Of a DNA stretch of 64,000 nt, positions 48,446-58,651 are shown piece after piece. The notes beneath the pieces were generated by a model. The model did no database searches. It was not told the DNA's origin and worked only from the letters and a program-made list of their open reading frames with translations. Origin of the DNA: Monocercomonoides exilis (Eukaryota; Preaxostyla; Oxymonadida; Polymastigidae); assembly GCA_001643675.2 (NCBI GenBank), contig LSRY02000036.1:972001-1036000 (forward strand), in the 5' to 3' direction. Position numbers and translations under genes: made by a program. Numbering within the stretch: the stretch's first letter is position 1; every line of letters starts with the position of its first letter.

Positions 48446-48478
48446 TTTTTTATGATATCAAAAAAAATCACCCAATTT
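48446..48478 (-). repeat. 33-bp inverted repeat, right copy
   Basis: Reverse complement of 42,542-42,574, identical over 33 bp. The two copies bound a 5.9-kb interval that is GC-richer in its middle and holds the four gene models above. Confidence 0.85.
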
Positions 48479-48899
48479 TTATCTCATCTGCAAATTTTGT
48501 TTATCAATATTTGAAAAATGGCGCATTTTCATTTTAAAATTTTCTTTCATTTTGAATGAAAATTTATTGATTGAAATTAATTTGAAATGGAAATAAATAC
48601 ATTTTCATGGTTAAAACCGATATTATCCAAAAATTTTCCTATGAAACAATCACATTATTGTGAAGAGATAATTCAATAATCGTGATTGAATTTTTTCTAT
48701 TTTTATTTGGTTATTCAACAGAATGAATTTTTATAAAATTATTATTATTTGAGTGATGAATTACAAAAATGAAAAAATAATTTTAAAAAATTGATTTATT
48801 GATTGTTGCAATAAAAAAAACAGTTTTCCATGAGTAATAAAATTTGATTGGTAAAAAAACAACGTGAACTTTTCTGAAATCCATTCTCGAGATAAATTA
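48479..48899. other. AT-rich spacer
   Basis: No feature was seen between the 33-bp repeat and the left end of the transposon. Confidence 0.5.
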
Positions 48900-50993
48900 A
48901 AATTTTCGGTTTTAAATGAATTTCGAAATTGAAGTAGGGTTATAATTTTATCTTGACCTTTTTTTTATCAAGACCTTTTTTATAATTAATCATTAACTTT
49001 TCCCACAATTTCATATTTTTAAAGATTTTTAAGTTTATATATGAATTCAATAGATAAAAATAAATACATTTTGAAACAAACCCAATTTCGCATGGGGGGA
49101 GATGGGGGGGTTTAGCCCCTTCGTTGAACTTCTGTGTGGAATTGGAGGGTTACATGGGGAATAAAACCTTTTGTTTGTGAAAAATGTAATTTTTTGATTT
49201 TTTTTAAATTCATTTCAATTAAAAAAATAAAAAATTATTGTGATCTTAAAAATATTAATAAAAAAATGTAAATGGCAACAGAAATAAAATTAAAAGAAGG
49301 TCAGAAAAAATTACAGAGAGCAATGTCTTCACGCAAGTTCAGGAAATACCACAGTCGGTTGGAGTGAATTGCTCACATCGTTGTTGATGGAGTTGTTCGC
49401 ATTACGGATGCTATTAATTCCAAGGAATTCAGCCGAACAGGAATAAAGAACGCAGTTGGAGCTCTGAGAAAAGGAAGGCTGGTTGGTGAAGTTAGCAGAC
49501 CTGCAGCAGTAGTGGGTGAATAGGAACAAAGAGTTTTAGACATTATTCACATTGAAGCAAAGTCTGGAACATGTCTCACTTAAAAAAAACTAAAGAATTG
49601 GTTTGTTCAATTTTTATTAATATGTTTTAATCATTTGTTTTTCAGATAGAAAATGTTATAAACGACAACGATGATGAAGACGCAACATTTTCCGAAGTTT
49701 CAATGTCAGCCACGTATGGCTTTGCCAAGCGTCATCCTGAGATGATGACTGGAACGCCGAAGAATTTGGACATTAACAGACTGGCTGTTTCGTGCAGAAG
49801 TGTTTTTTAACCCTGGTATAAAACACTCGACGAGCTGCATGAAAAGTTCCATTGCAATTCAGCTTTGATTGTAAATGTCGATGAATCTTCAACGCGCGTT
49901 CCCACAGACTCAAAACGGCTTGTAGTTCATACAGCAGATTCAAAAGCAGGTTTTACGAAAGAACCACAGAGGATGATCAATTCAACATTCGTAGCAGCTG
50001 TTGCAGCGGACGGATATTCCTTTCCTTCTGTCATTTTGTGGCCAAGCGTAAACCTGCCAGATGAGCTGAAATGCCTGTTATCTCCAACGCTTGAGATATG
50101 GGCAAATGGAAGCGACTGGATGGATAACGAGTGCTTTAAAAGGCATGCTCTCACCGTTCTTCTACCTTCTGTCATCGAAAGAAGAAAGCGCATGTCACTT
50201 GAAAACGAACACATTCTTCTCCTTCTTGGTTCTCACACTTCTCGCGCAGATCCATCGATCTGGCGAGAATTCCAAAAGCAACAAGTCGACGTTTTAACCT
50301 TTGTGCCACACAGCACACACCTCTGTCAACCACTGGACAGAGGTGTGTTTGCTGTGTTCAAATCTGAACTGACAGACAAATTTGAGGCTCCATCTTCTTC
50401 TTCATCTTCCTCCAAACGAGCAGCAATTTCCGACGTTCTGCCTCAAGCCATCCACACTGCATTATCACCTTCTGTAATTCAGAAAGATTTCGTCTGCAGT
50501 GGTGTTCTGCACAATTCTTCTGGGCCAGTTCTTTTGAAACTTCCCGAATCTTCAATTTACACTCTTCCATCCCTAAGAAACAGATTCAACTTTTATGGAA
50601 AAGTGATAGCCGACGAAAATCTTTTAGAGAAATGGGAAAATCATTTGAAAATGAATATTGAAAGGGAAAATGAAATGGATGAAAAGGAGAAAGATGAAGT
50701 GAAGACTGTTGTGGATGAAAAGAAAAAAATAAAAAGAAAATTTCTTCATTTGAAAAACGATGATTCTGAAGATGAAAAGAAAGATAATTCATTAAATCGA
50801 GGTGAAGGAAAAAGGAAAGTTATTAGAAGAATTAATTCTGATTTTGTTTTCTTTTAATCATGTTGTTTTTTTTAATTTTTTTCACTTCATTTTTTTGGGT
50901 CAGAATAAAGAAAAAGGGCCAGGATAAAATAATAACCCTATTCATTTTCGAAATTGAATTATTCTTTTTCGAATTTGAATTATTTTTGGTGTA
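48900..50993 (+). mobile_element. pogo/Tigger-like DNA transposon, inactive
   Basis: Imperfect terminal inverted repeats are visible. The left end (about 48,905-48,965) has TTCGAAATTGAAGTAGGGTT, then ATTTTATCTTGACC. The right end, read on the - strand from 50,991, has TTCGAAAATGAATAGGGTT, then ATTTTATCCTGGCCC. The right tip reads CACC next to TA, as expected for a TA-inserting Tc1/mariner/pogo element; the left tip is eroded. A degenerate DDE transposase lies between them. Confidence 0.75.
49378..50857 (+). pseudogene. pogo-like DDE transposase remnant
   Basis: Three pieces are recognisable. 49,378-49,530 is a DNA-binding-type segment (GIKNAVGALRKGRL) ended by TAG. 49,655-49,811 includes the RHPEMMTGTPKNLDINR segment ended by TAA. 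49,865-50,857 holds the catalytic core, with VNVDES (first Asp), FVAAVAADGYSFPSVI, PHSTHLCQPLDRGVF (third acidic site) and a charged Lys/Glu tail. The second catalytic Asp of the LLLDGH motif is lost (LLLLGSH). The family cuts and pastes at TA sites and is often domesticated in eukaryotes, but stop codons and the lost Asp argue that this copy is dead. Confidence 0.8.
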
Positions 50994-51332
50994 TTATCTG
51001 AATCGAATAAGCTTTAAACAATTGTTTTCCAGGAATCAGTTCCATTTATTTGTTGTTTTGCCTTGCTTTTATTCAAAAGATATTTGAATTCTTGAGCACT
51101 TTATAAAGGATAAATAAAACAACTTTTTGCATAAAGATAATTTCAAAGCAGCTTCTGTTCTGCTCTGTAAACGAAATAAGACAGTAATAATAAAAGAACA
51201 AACTTTTGATTATCACTAAAAACTAAAATATTTGGAATTATAAAATAACCTGAAGAAATGAAATGTCTTAACATAATTTTTTTAAAACAATAATTTTTTT
51301 CAAATTTAAATTCATTTTCTTCTTTCTTAATT
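50994..51332. other. Spacer downstream of the transposon
   Basis: AT-rich, with no recognised gene. It is the 3' flank of the cathepsin gene on the - strand. Confidence 0.5.
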
Positions 51333-52199
51333 CTATTTTTCACAGCTCACATCACCTTCGAATGCGTTTCCTTCAACACTGCATTCATTTTTGCCGCGAA
51401 GCAACTTGAAGAATCCTCGATCACCCCATCCCTTCCCCCAAGAGTTAGCACAAAGCCAATAAGGCTTATTGTTCTCAACACCCCATCCAATGCATTTCAC
51501 AGCGTGATATCCCATCTTCAATGGAACTACATGATGATAAACCCCGCTTCGATAAAACATGAAATCAATGTACACGGCCATTCCAAATTCTACTGGACCT
51601 TTTGTGAAAATAGCCTCTTGAATCTCCGAACCATGGAGCTGCCGATAAGAATCGGCTTTATGACGAATGACAACAGAGCCATTTTTGCACTTTGACGAGC
51701 ATGATCCAGTTAAACCACATCCGCTCGTATATGGCATGCATTCTTCCGTTGTAATGCCCTTTTCTATTGCCCATTTCCAAGAAGTTTCAAACCGCCCACC
51801 ATTGCATCCCATATCTAATTCGTCGCACGATACAAGATCTTGAGGCGAAAGAACACCTTTAGAACATCCAACAATGTCGAATCTATCCGAAAGAACTTCT
51901 GTTAGCGCAAAAGCCCAACAAGATCCGCATTTCTTTTGGTCACGTATTGGATGAATTTTGTGGGGCCATTTTTCTCTTGAGTCAAATGTTGATGGTAGGT
52001 GATATGCTTCTTCATAAGGTTGGAAAACTTCATTAATTGGTTCTTGCATAAGCATTTCCCTTATTTGATTTATGCTCATCTTAGAAAACATGTTATCTTG
52101 AGCAACCCAACTGATAGATGGATTTGAATTAATAAATCGAACAATATCATCATCGCAAAAGCATCTGGTCAAAAAGCTTGCAAATAAAACAAAAAACAT
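51333..52199 (-). CDS. Cathepsin B-like cysteine protease (C1A)
   Basis: One exon of 288 residues. The ATG at 52199 is chosen because a signal peptide (MFFVLFASFLTRCFC) follows and no earlier ATG was found in frame. A short propeptide contains FSKMSINQIREML. The mature domain begins near LPSTFDSREKWP. The catalytic set is complete: oxyanion Gln and nucleophile Cys94 in QKKCGSCWAF, His232 in YHAVKCIGWG and Asn252 in ANSWGKGWG. The CNGG motif is present. The occluding-loop region (YTSGCGLTGSCSSKC) is short and lacks the two His of animal cathepsin B, so it is probably an endopeptidase rather than a dipeptidyl carboxypeptidase, as in other anaerobic protists. It would act in digestive vacuoles or be secreted. 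It is the active counterpart of the pseudoprotease at 36,549. Confidence 0.92.
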   Translation of the reverse strand: MFFVLFASFLTRCFCDDDIVRFINSNPSISWVAQDNMFSKMSINQIREMLMQEPINEVFQPYEEAYHLPSTFDSREKWPHKIHPIRDQKKCGSCWAFALTEVLSDRFDIVGCSKGVLSPQDLVSCDELDMGCNGGRFETSWKWAIEKGITTEECMPYTSGCGLTGSCSSKCKNGSVVIRHKADSYRQLHGSEIQEAIFTKGPVEFGMAVYIDFMFYRSGVYHHVVPLKMGYHAVKCIGWGVENNKPYWLCANSWGKGWGDRGFFKLLRGKNECSVEGNAFEGDVSCEK

Positions 52200-53343
52200 T
52201 ATTAAATATATAGTCAGATAAATGCAACGGTTTTTTGAGCAACAATAGAAATTCACACTACAGTTTTCTGCGAATTTTTCGAAACTTCTCAAAATCTTCA
52301 ATTGAATTTTCAACCACTTTCTTTTTCTTCAAAGTTTGAATATTGATATTAAAAGTTTTTCAAAAAATAAAGAAATGAAAAGAAAATTTTCATTTTCTCA
52401 ATTTATCATTCTTTCTTTTCCATTCGCAAATCTAAGTTATATATCGTTAATGATCAATTCAAGAAAATGATTTTGAGTGTCAAGTTATTTTTATTGTTCA
52501 TTTATGAATTTGTAAAAATTAAACCAGAATAAAAAATAATACTAGGATAATAACTCATCATTGTTTGAATTTTTAAAATACTTTTCACAGACATCAACAT
52601 ACGCAGTTCTCAAAACAATTAGCAAAAAAAATTGCTCAAACAAACTTGAATAATTGAATGACTTAAAGTTACAGCACTTAATAAAGAAACCTTTTCTGCA
52701 TTTTTTCCTCACATTATGTTATGTCTTTAAAGAAAAAGCAACGAAAAATCCAACAAATTATTAAACAGAGAGAGGGAAATACAATCTCAATTAAAAATAA
52801 AAATAAAATTCTCATAAAAAATATATGTTAAAATACATCACAAAAGTTAAAAATAAATGTATTACAGAGTCAAATCATCTTCACAGACATTTCTCATATT
52901 CAACAACATAGAAATTCTAATGCTTTTCCTCCTTCGTTTGAAAAAAAGAAAGGAAAGAAAGAAAAGAATAAGAATAAGAATAAGAATAAGAAAAAGAAAA
53001 AGAAAAAGAAAAAGAAAAAGAAAAAGAAAAAGAAAAAGAAAAAGAAAACTGTCAAAACTCATTTGAAAAATCAAAACATAAAATAATCAAAAGTGAATGG
53101 ATAACTCTTTGTAAAATGCAAAGCAAATTTATATTCAATCATTACAGAACAAGGCAAGTCAACAGATCATTCTTAGTGGTGAGCATAAATTCGTTCAGGG
53201 GAGAACAATTATAAAAATATCTCAGGTTTATTGAATTGCTTTCAATAATCCCCTATCCACTCTCAATCATTTCTTGTGCAGTTGAAGGTATCACTTGTTA
53301 TGAGAAAGAGCAGATTTCTTGCCTCATCTATCAGCACATTGAC
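52200..53343. other. Intergenic region with a hexamer array
   Basis: AT-rich sequence upstream of the cathepsin gene and downstream of the large ARM-like gene. Apart from the AAAAAG array no feature was recognised. Confidence 0.5.
52966..53047. repeat. AATAAG/AAAAAG hexamer array
   Basis: Four AATAAG-type units run into about ten AAAAAG units. It is the same motif family as 3001-3092, in the opposite orientation. The Lys/Arg-rich and Phe/Leu-rich open frames across it are artefacts. Confidence 0.9.
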
Positions 53344-56300
53344 TTAGAAATGAAAGTTGTCATCTGCATACCATTTATTCCAGAAATCTGATGTCAGTTC
53401 CCTGCTAAATCCAACAGAATAAAGATCTTTGGATAGTTGCGGTGTTTGCTCAGATTTACAAAGGAAAGCTATCAAGGTTTGTGAAGCTATCACTTGATAT
53501 CTGCACCCATCTTCATATTTGTATGGATAATCAATTTGTCGATCGTTCTTGTTTGCATGCACCCAGAGACAGTCACTTATCTGTGGAGGCAGTGAGCAAG
53601 CAGATGGCGAATCGAAGGAAGTCAACGGGACATAAAGGAGAGGAGAGTGAATCTCGTTTGAAATAAAACATCTTGCAAAATCAGATCGGCCGAAGAGAAT
53701 TTCGAAACAGGCTCGGAAGATTGTCTTATCTGGCAAAAAGGAGTCGTCTCTTGCTTCACTGCTCACAATGTGAATTAGCAAACGAAATGCTGCATAAAGG
53801 ATCTCGTTTTCGCATCCTGCAAATGCATAGCAGGAAGGGAAAATCGAGCAAGAGGGAACTGAAGAAGGCATTGCATCATCCGCTTTTAAATAATAAGTAC
53901 CTCCTTCGAAAACTGTGGACGCCTTCTTCATTTTCTGCTGGTAATTGTAAATTTCTGTGATGATGTTAGATGCTCGCTTAGCAGCTGAATGCAAGTTATC
54001 CATTCCGGCTGCACGAAAGCCAAAAGCTGAAACTGTAAAGCCGTCCATCGCATACAATGCACACAGCACGATTCGTGGGTGTGGGAACGAAGAAAGCTCA
54101 AGTGCTCTGGAAAATGTAGCACGCGAATAAAGTGGCCGCATTCTGAAATCGATTTCATATTTCTCTCCAAAAATTGACATGGCAGTTAATCCACTTTCAA
54201 CTTTGACCAAAGGATCAACAGGAATTGACAGCTCAACTGAGTTTATAATATTATCCATATAAGCTTTTTCTTCGTCTTCTTCTTCACATTCAGAAGAAGC
54301 ACAGACTTCTTTGAACAAAGTACTTCCTTGTTTAATCTTCTGATCCCCATTTGAACTGCTGCCTGCCTGTACACTTGAGAATTGATCTCTTTGAAGATAA
54401 CTTTGATTAGCAGATGTTTGCGGAATGTTGAAGCCAGCTTCTCTTTTAAGGTCTTCCATACGTCTCATTTCATTCTTAAGTTCTTCAAAAATAACACTGC
54501 TATTTTCTTTCACGTCGAATTTGCTCCAGTCTTCTTCTGAGTCAGTAGCTGATGCAGATGATGATGATGATGCCTCTATGTTGCTTACTGTGTCTTGCTT
54601 CTTCAGCTCTTCCAGCTTTTGTTCGAATGCTATCTTCCACACATCTGCATCTCCGTCAAATAGCATTGAAATGCATGACTGAACAATTGGATGTGTTTCA
54701 GAGGGATAAATCGCCACAGATGGTTCAGAGTGCATTGAATCTGGATTGTTGGAACAACTCCTATATGTGTAAATATATTGGTAATAAAAATATTTTTCGT
54801 CACACATGCAACACTCCTTCATTCTGGCTTTCCGTTTCTCGCCCCTCTCCTGCTCTGTCCATTCAAATGGGTATCTTCCGCACAGAAGTAAAGACAGCAC
54901 TCCAGCCACATCAGCAACACTATCATCCACAGCAGAAGCTGCCAACTTGCACAAAAATGAGCTAAATGTTTTCAGAGGGCTGTCGAATTTCTGCAGAATT
55001 CGAAAAGTCTTTTTATCTTCAAATGTTCTGAAATAAGGATTATTAAACATTTCGCAAAACTTAATTGGTTCAGAAGCATAACGCATCAGGAGATAAATGG
55101 AAGGCATAAGATATGGTTCCATCTTTGTAATTTCTTTGGTTGTTGCGGGCGACGACGAAGACAACGAGTGGGAATGCAAAGTACTAAGATTTATCAGCGT
55201 CTCAACAAACGGTGTTGTCAGCTGCACAATCCAGAATGCTTCTCTCCAACGGACACACTCAGCAACCACAGCCAAGCAAGGCATAATCAACTCCTCTGGC
55301 ACTTGTGGAATGGCAAGCACCAGGTCAGAAGCAATCCCCATCCGCGCCACTTTCAGCGCTGCCTCCTTTCGCCCTCTCACAAACCACCAGAGCACTCTCA
55401 GCAGATCTTTCAAGAAGCAGCTGCTGGGCAGCAATGCTTTCGAGGGCTTTGACAAACGCTGCTTGGCGATGCGGAAAATGATGGAGAGAAAAGGCGAATG
55501 GAAGAGAAAAGAGCAGATGGCCTGGTGGGCATACATGCTGCGTGAGTGGCGGAACAGCCACAGAAGAAGATTCAGACCTGACTGCGCTGTTTGTGGTTCA
55601 CTGAATATCAAAGAAAGTTGAAAGAAAAGTGAACAAAAAATGAATAGAATTTAAAATATTCAACAAAGAGAAGAAGAAAATAGAAAGAGTATTAAAATGA
55701 AGACAAGGCAAGCCTCAACAACAAAACAGCATTTGTCACTTCTTCTGAAAGTGACCAACTTTCTTTCAACGATTTTGGCAAAGGCTTTTTAACTTCTCCT
55801 TCTTTTTCTTTTTCTTTTGTTTCCTTTTCTTTGCCTGCTTTTTTGTTCATTTCATTATTCTGACTATAAACAGTGATCCAATCTATTATCTTTTGTGCTT
55901 TTCTTCTTATCTCTGCATTCTTCATTGTCAAAGCAAATCCTAAAAATGACTGCAGACATTTAAACACATTGACATCTATTTCTTTCTTATATTTTTGGTT
56001 TTCTTTGAAATTTTCTTTTTCTTTTTCTTTTTCTTTTTCTTCTGTCTGATCATTCAACGTTTCATCTGTTTGATCCTTTTTCTCTTTTGTCTCTTCTTCC
56101 TTTAACTCAGTTTCTTCTTTTGCTTCACTTTCTTTCGCTTCTTTTTCATCCTTTTCGTCTCTTTCATCCAATCCAACATCGTCTTCAGGGAGAAATCTTT
56201 CAATTGTATTCAAACAAGTCTCACAAAACAAATAAAACTGAGCATAGTTCTTTTTCCATTCTTCTTCCTTTTCTTCTTCTTCTTTCATTGTGTCTTGTAT

Positions 56301-56496
56301 TAAGGCTTCTATCCTTTTCTTTGAGCCATCACGATCGTTGTCTATCTTTTCCTTGTTTCTCCTTCTTTTCGTTTTCCTTTTCGTTTTCGTTTTCAATGCA
56401 ACTGCATCATTAGACTCAAACGTATCAGCTCGAACGGCTTTTGCTATCTGTGGATTATCTTCATAAATGTCATTATCATCCATAACATCGCTTTCT

Positions 56497-56528
<32 letters not shown>

Positions 56529-58161
56529 GTCTTCGTCTTCGTCTTTATCTTCTTCTTCATAATAATCGTCTTCTTCTTCTTCTTTTCTCTTTTTCCTTTC
56601 AATTTTCTTATAACTGGAAGAAGAAGAAGATGATGAGGAGGACTCAAACAAAGAAAATGCTTTTGATTCACCTTTTTGCTTATTTGAATTTTGTGATGAA
56701 GTCTTTGGTAAATCTTTTTTATTGTTTGAAGACGAGACAGACGAGGCTGAGGCAGAAGCAGAAGCAGAAGCAGAAGCAGAAGCAGTGCATTTCGGAGGAG
56801 GTGATTTGGATGCTGCTTTTCTGACTGAAGAAAAAGAAGAAGACGACGAAGACGAAGTCTTTGCAGAAGTAGGCGGAGACAAGCTGACTCCTCTTTTATT
56901 CGATGCAACAGGCGGAGGTGATTGAGATTTTGATGTTTTGTCATCTTTTCCTTTGCCTTTGCCATTCTCTTTGTTTTGCTTTTGCTTTTGCTGTGCTGGT
57001 GGAGGTGAGACAGAATGCTCCTTCTTTTCGTCTTTGATTGCATTTGCAGTGTTCTCTTGACTTTTCCCTTTCTGTCCAGTTTCTTCTGGCTTTTTCTGGT
57101 TGATGCTTGGTAAATCCACTTTTTGTGCTTTCTGCTGTTTTGAAGGCATTTCTTGTGGATTTCCTGACAAAACCATAACAGACGCTGAGGCAGAGGCAGA
57201 CGGAGAAACCTGAGGAGACGTAAGAAGAGATGCATGCGGTGATGTTGCAGATGCAATTAGAGATACTTTTGGAGGTGGAGAGCGAGATTTTGAAGAGCTT
57301 TTGAATGAACGTGAGGCAAATGAGCTTTGATCTGGTGGCGGAGATCTTCCCCTCCTTCTCTGCTGCGTCCTTATTTCTTCTTCAAAATAATGCGTTCGCT
57401 TCATCTCTTTCTCTATGCGTCTTGCAAGTCTTTCGAAAAACCCAATTTGAATCACTCCTGGAATAAATCTTGGGATTGATTCAATTAACACACTTAATTA
57501 ACAAAGAAATTTGTAAGTCTTAATTTTATTTCCAATGCAAAAGAATCATACCCAATCCCACGTATTCCCTCAATTGCACAAATGGGATTGTCAAACTGCA
57601 GTTAATACCAAAAAAATGCAAAAAGGACTTTCATTTCATGAATAATTAAATAAAACAAAACAAACATCAATAAGAGCATTGAAAATGAATGCAACTGCTT
57701 TTGGCTTAAGAGGCAATGAGTTTGGACAAAAGAGTCGAATAAGGTCCACTAAAATTTTAATTGATGCATTCTTGAAATAAATAATAACAAAAAACATCTA
57801 AAGGAAAAAAGTTGGAAAAATTACCGAAAGTTCTTTGTTCTCTCGTGAAAACGTTGAATCAACAAGAAATCGAATAAATGAGCTGTTTAAAAGATCTGGA
57901 AGCCGCCATAACGGATCTGAAATTTCAAAACGAAGTTTTCAATCAAAATCCATTTTATCGTTACCAAGATAATAAAAAAAGATCGAACCTTCTGAAACAA
58001 TTTTATGAATCGTTTGAAGATATTCCCAATATGGATATAATTCTTCTCTTGAAATATCATCCAATCTGCAAATTTCTTTCGGCAACTTTAAAATAATAAT
58101 AATAATAAACACCATATTGATGAATATAACTCTTTAGCACATACCCATGATAGCGACATCT
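53344..58161 (-). CDS. Large ARM/HEAT-like protein with charged central insertion
   Basis: Seven exons: 58161-58147, 58085-57989, 57916-57825, 57770-57666, 57595-57552, 57492-55705 and 55600-53344. All junctions hold phase, giving 1465 residues. The N-terminus (1-150) is helical (EELYPYWEYLQTIHKIV, SIKILVDLIRLFCP, FIFNALID). Residues about 160-600 are a charged, Ser/Lys/Glu-rich and SPPP-containing disordered insert broken by a helical piece (FYLFCETCLNTIERFLPEDD). The C-terminal 850 residues return to helical repeats (LNLLLWLFRHS, LKDLLRVLWWFVRG, LVLAIPQVPEELIMPCLAVVAECV). A 45-nt segment at 54,805-54,761 has GT-AG ends and keeps the frame, so it may be an intron; the protein would then have 1450 residues. 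No family was recognised; a scaffold or transport-factor role is only a guess. Confidence 0.65.
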
Positions 58162-58651
58162 ATTTTTAAATGTGGCAATCGAAATAAATAAATATTTATT
58201 TATTTAATAATTTTTTTCTGAAAATGAATACCCATATTATTCTTTTCAAAAACAGTTTTTCGTTTCGGATTTAAAGTTGTCTCAGGCCGTATAAATTTTG
58301 TGAAATCAATAAACTGATACTATTTTCGGTAAAAGGCAACATACAATGTTAACGAAATGACTTGCAGTTTTTGTGCATGAGATATTTTGGTTTCGTTTTT
58401 GGTGTTGCGGCTATTGAATTGCGATGCGAAATAAGCTCATTTGAACGAAATGGCTTCAGCCTGTTGCTTAAGGAAAAAGTTTTAGCCTCTTGTTTCTGTG
58501 TGTGAGCTGCACTTCATACTTGCAATTGCAAAATTTAAATTTTTTTTAATAAAAAACACAAATAAAATTTATAAATAATGAACAGATAATAAATTCGTGT
58601 TCATCAAAACAAAAATAAAATTCGATCAAATACATAATAAACAAAAATTTG
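58162..58651. other. Divergent intergenic region
   Basis: 490 bp between the start codons of the ARM-like (-) and coiled-coil/SPRY-like (+) genes. AT-rich, presumably promoter sequence. No motif was identified. Confidence 0.5.

Noticed and set aside
52857-53074. Lys/Arg-rich and Leu/Phe-rich frames on opposite strands
   Set aside because: Both are translations of the AAAAAG hexamer array.
57878-58096. + strand 72-residue frame with a helical look
   Set aside because: It is antisense to two exons of the ARM-like gene that join in phase with clear GT-AG ends and a start codon.
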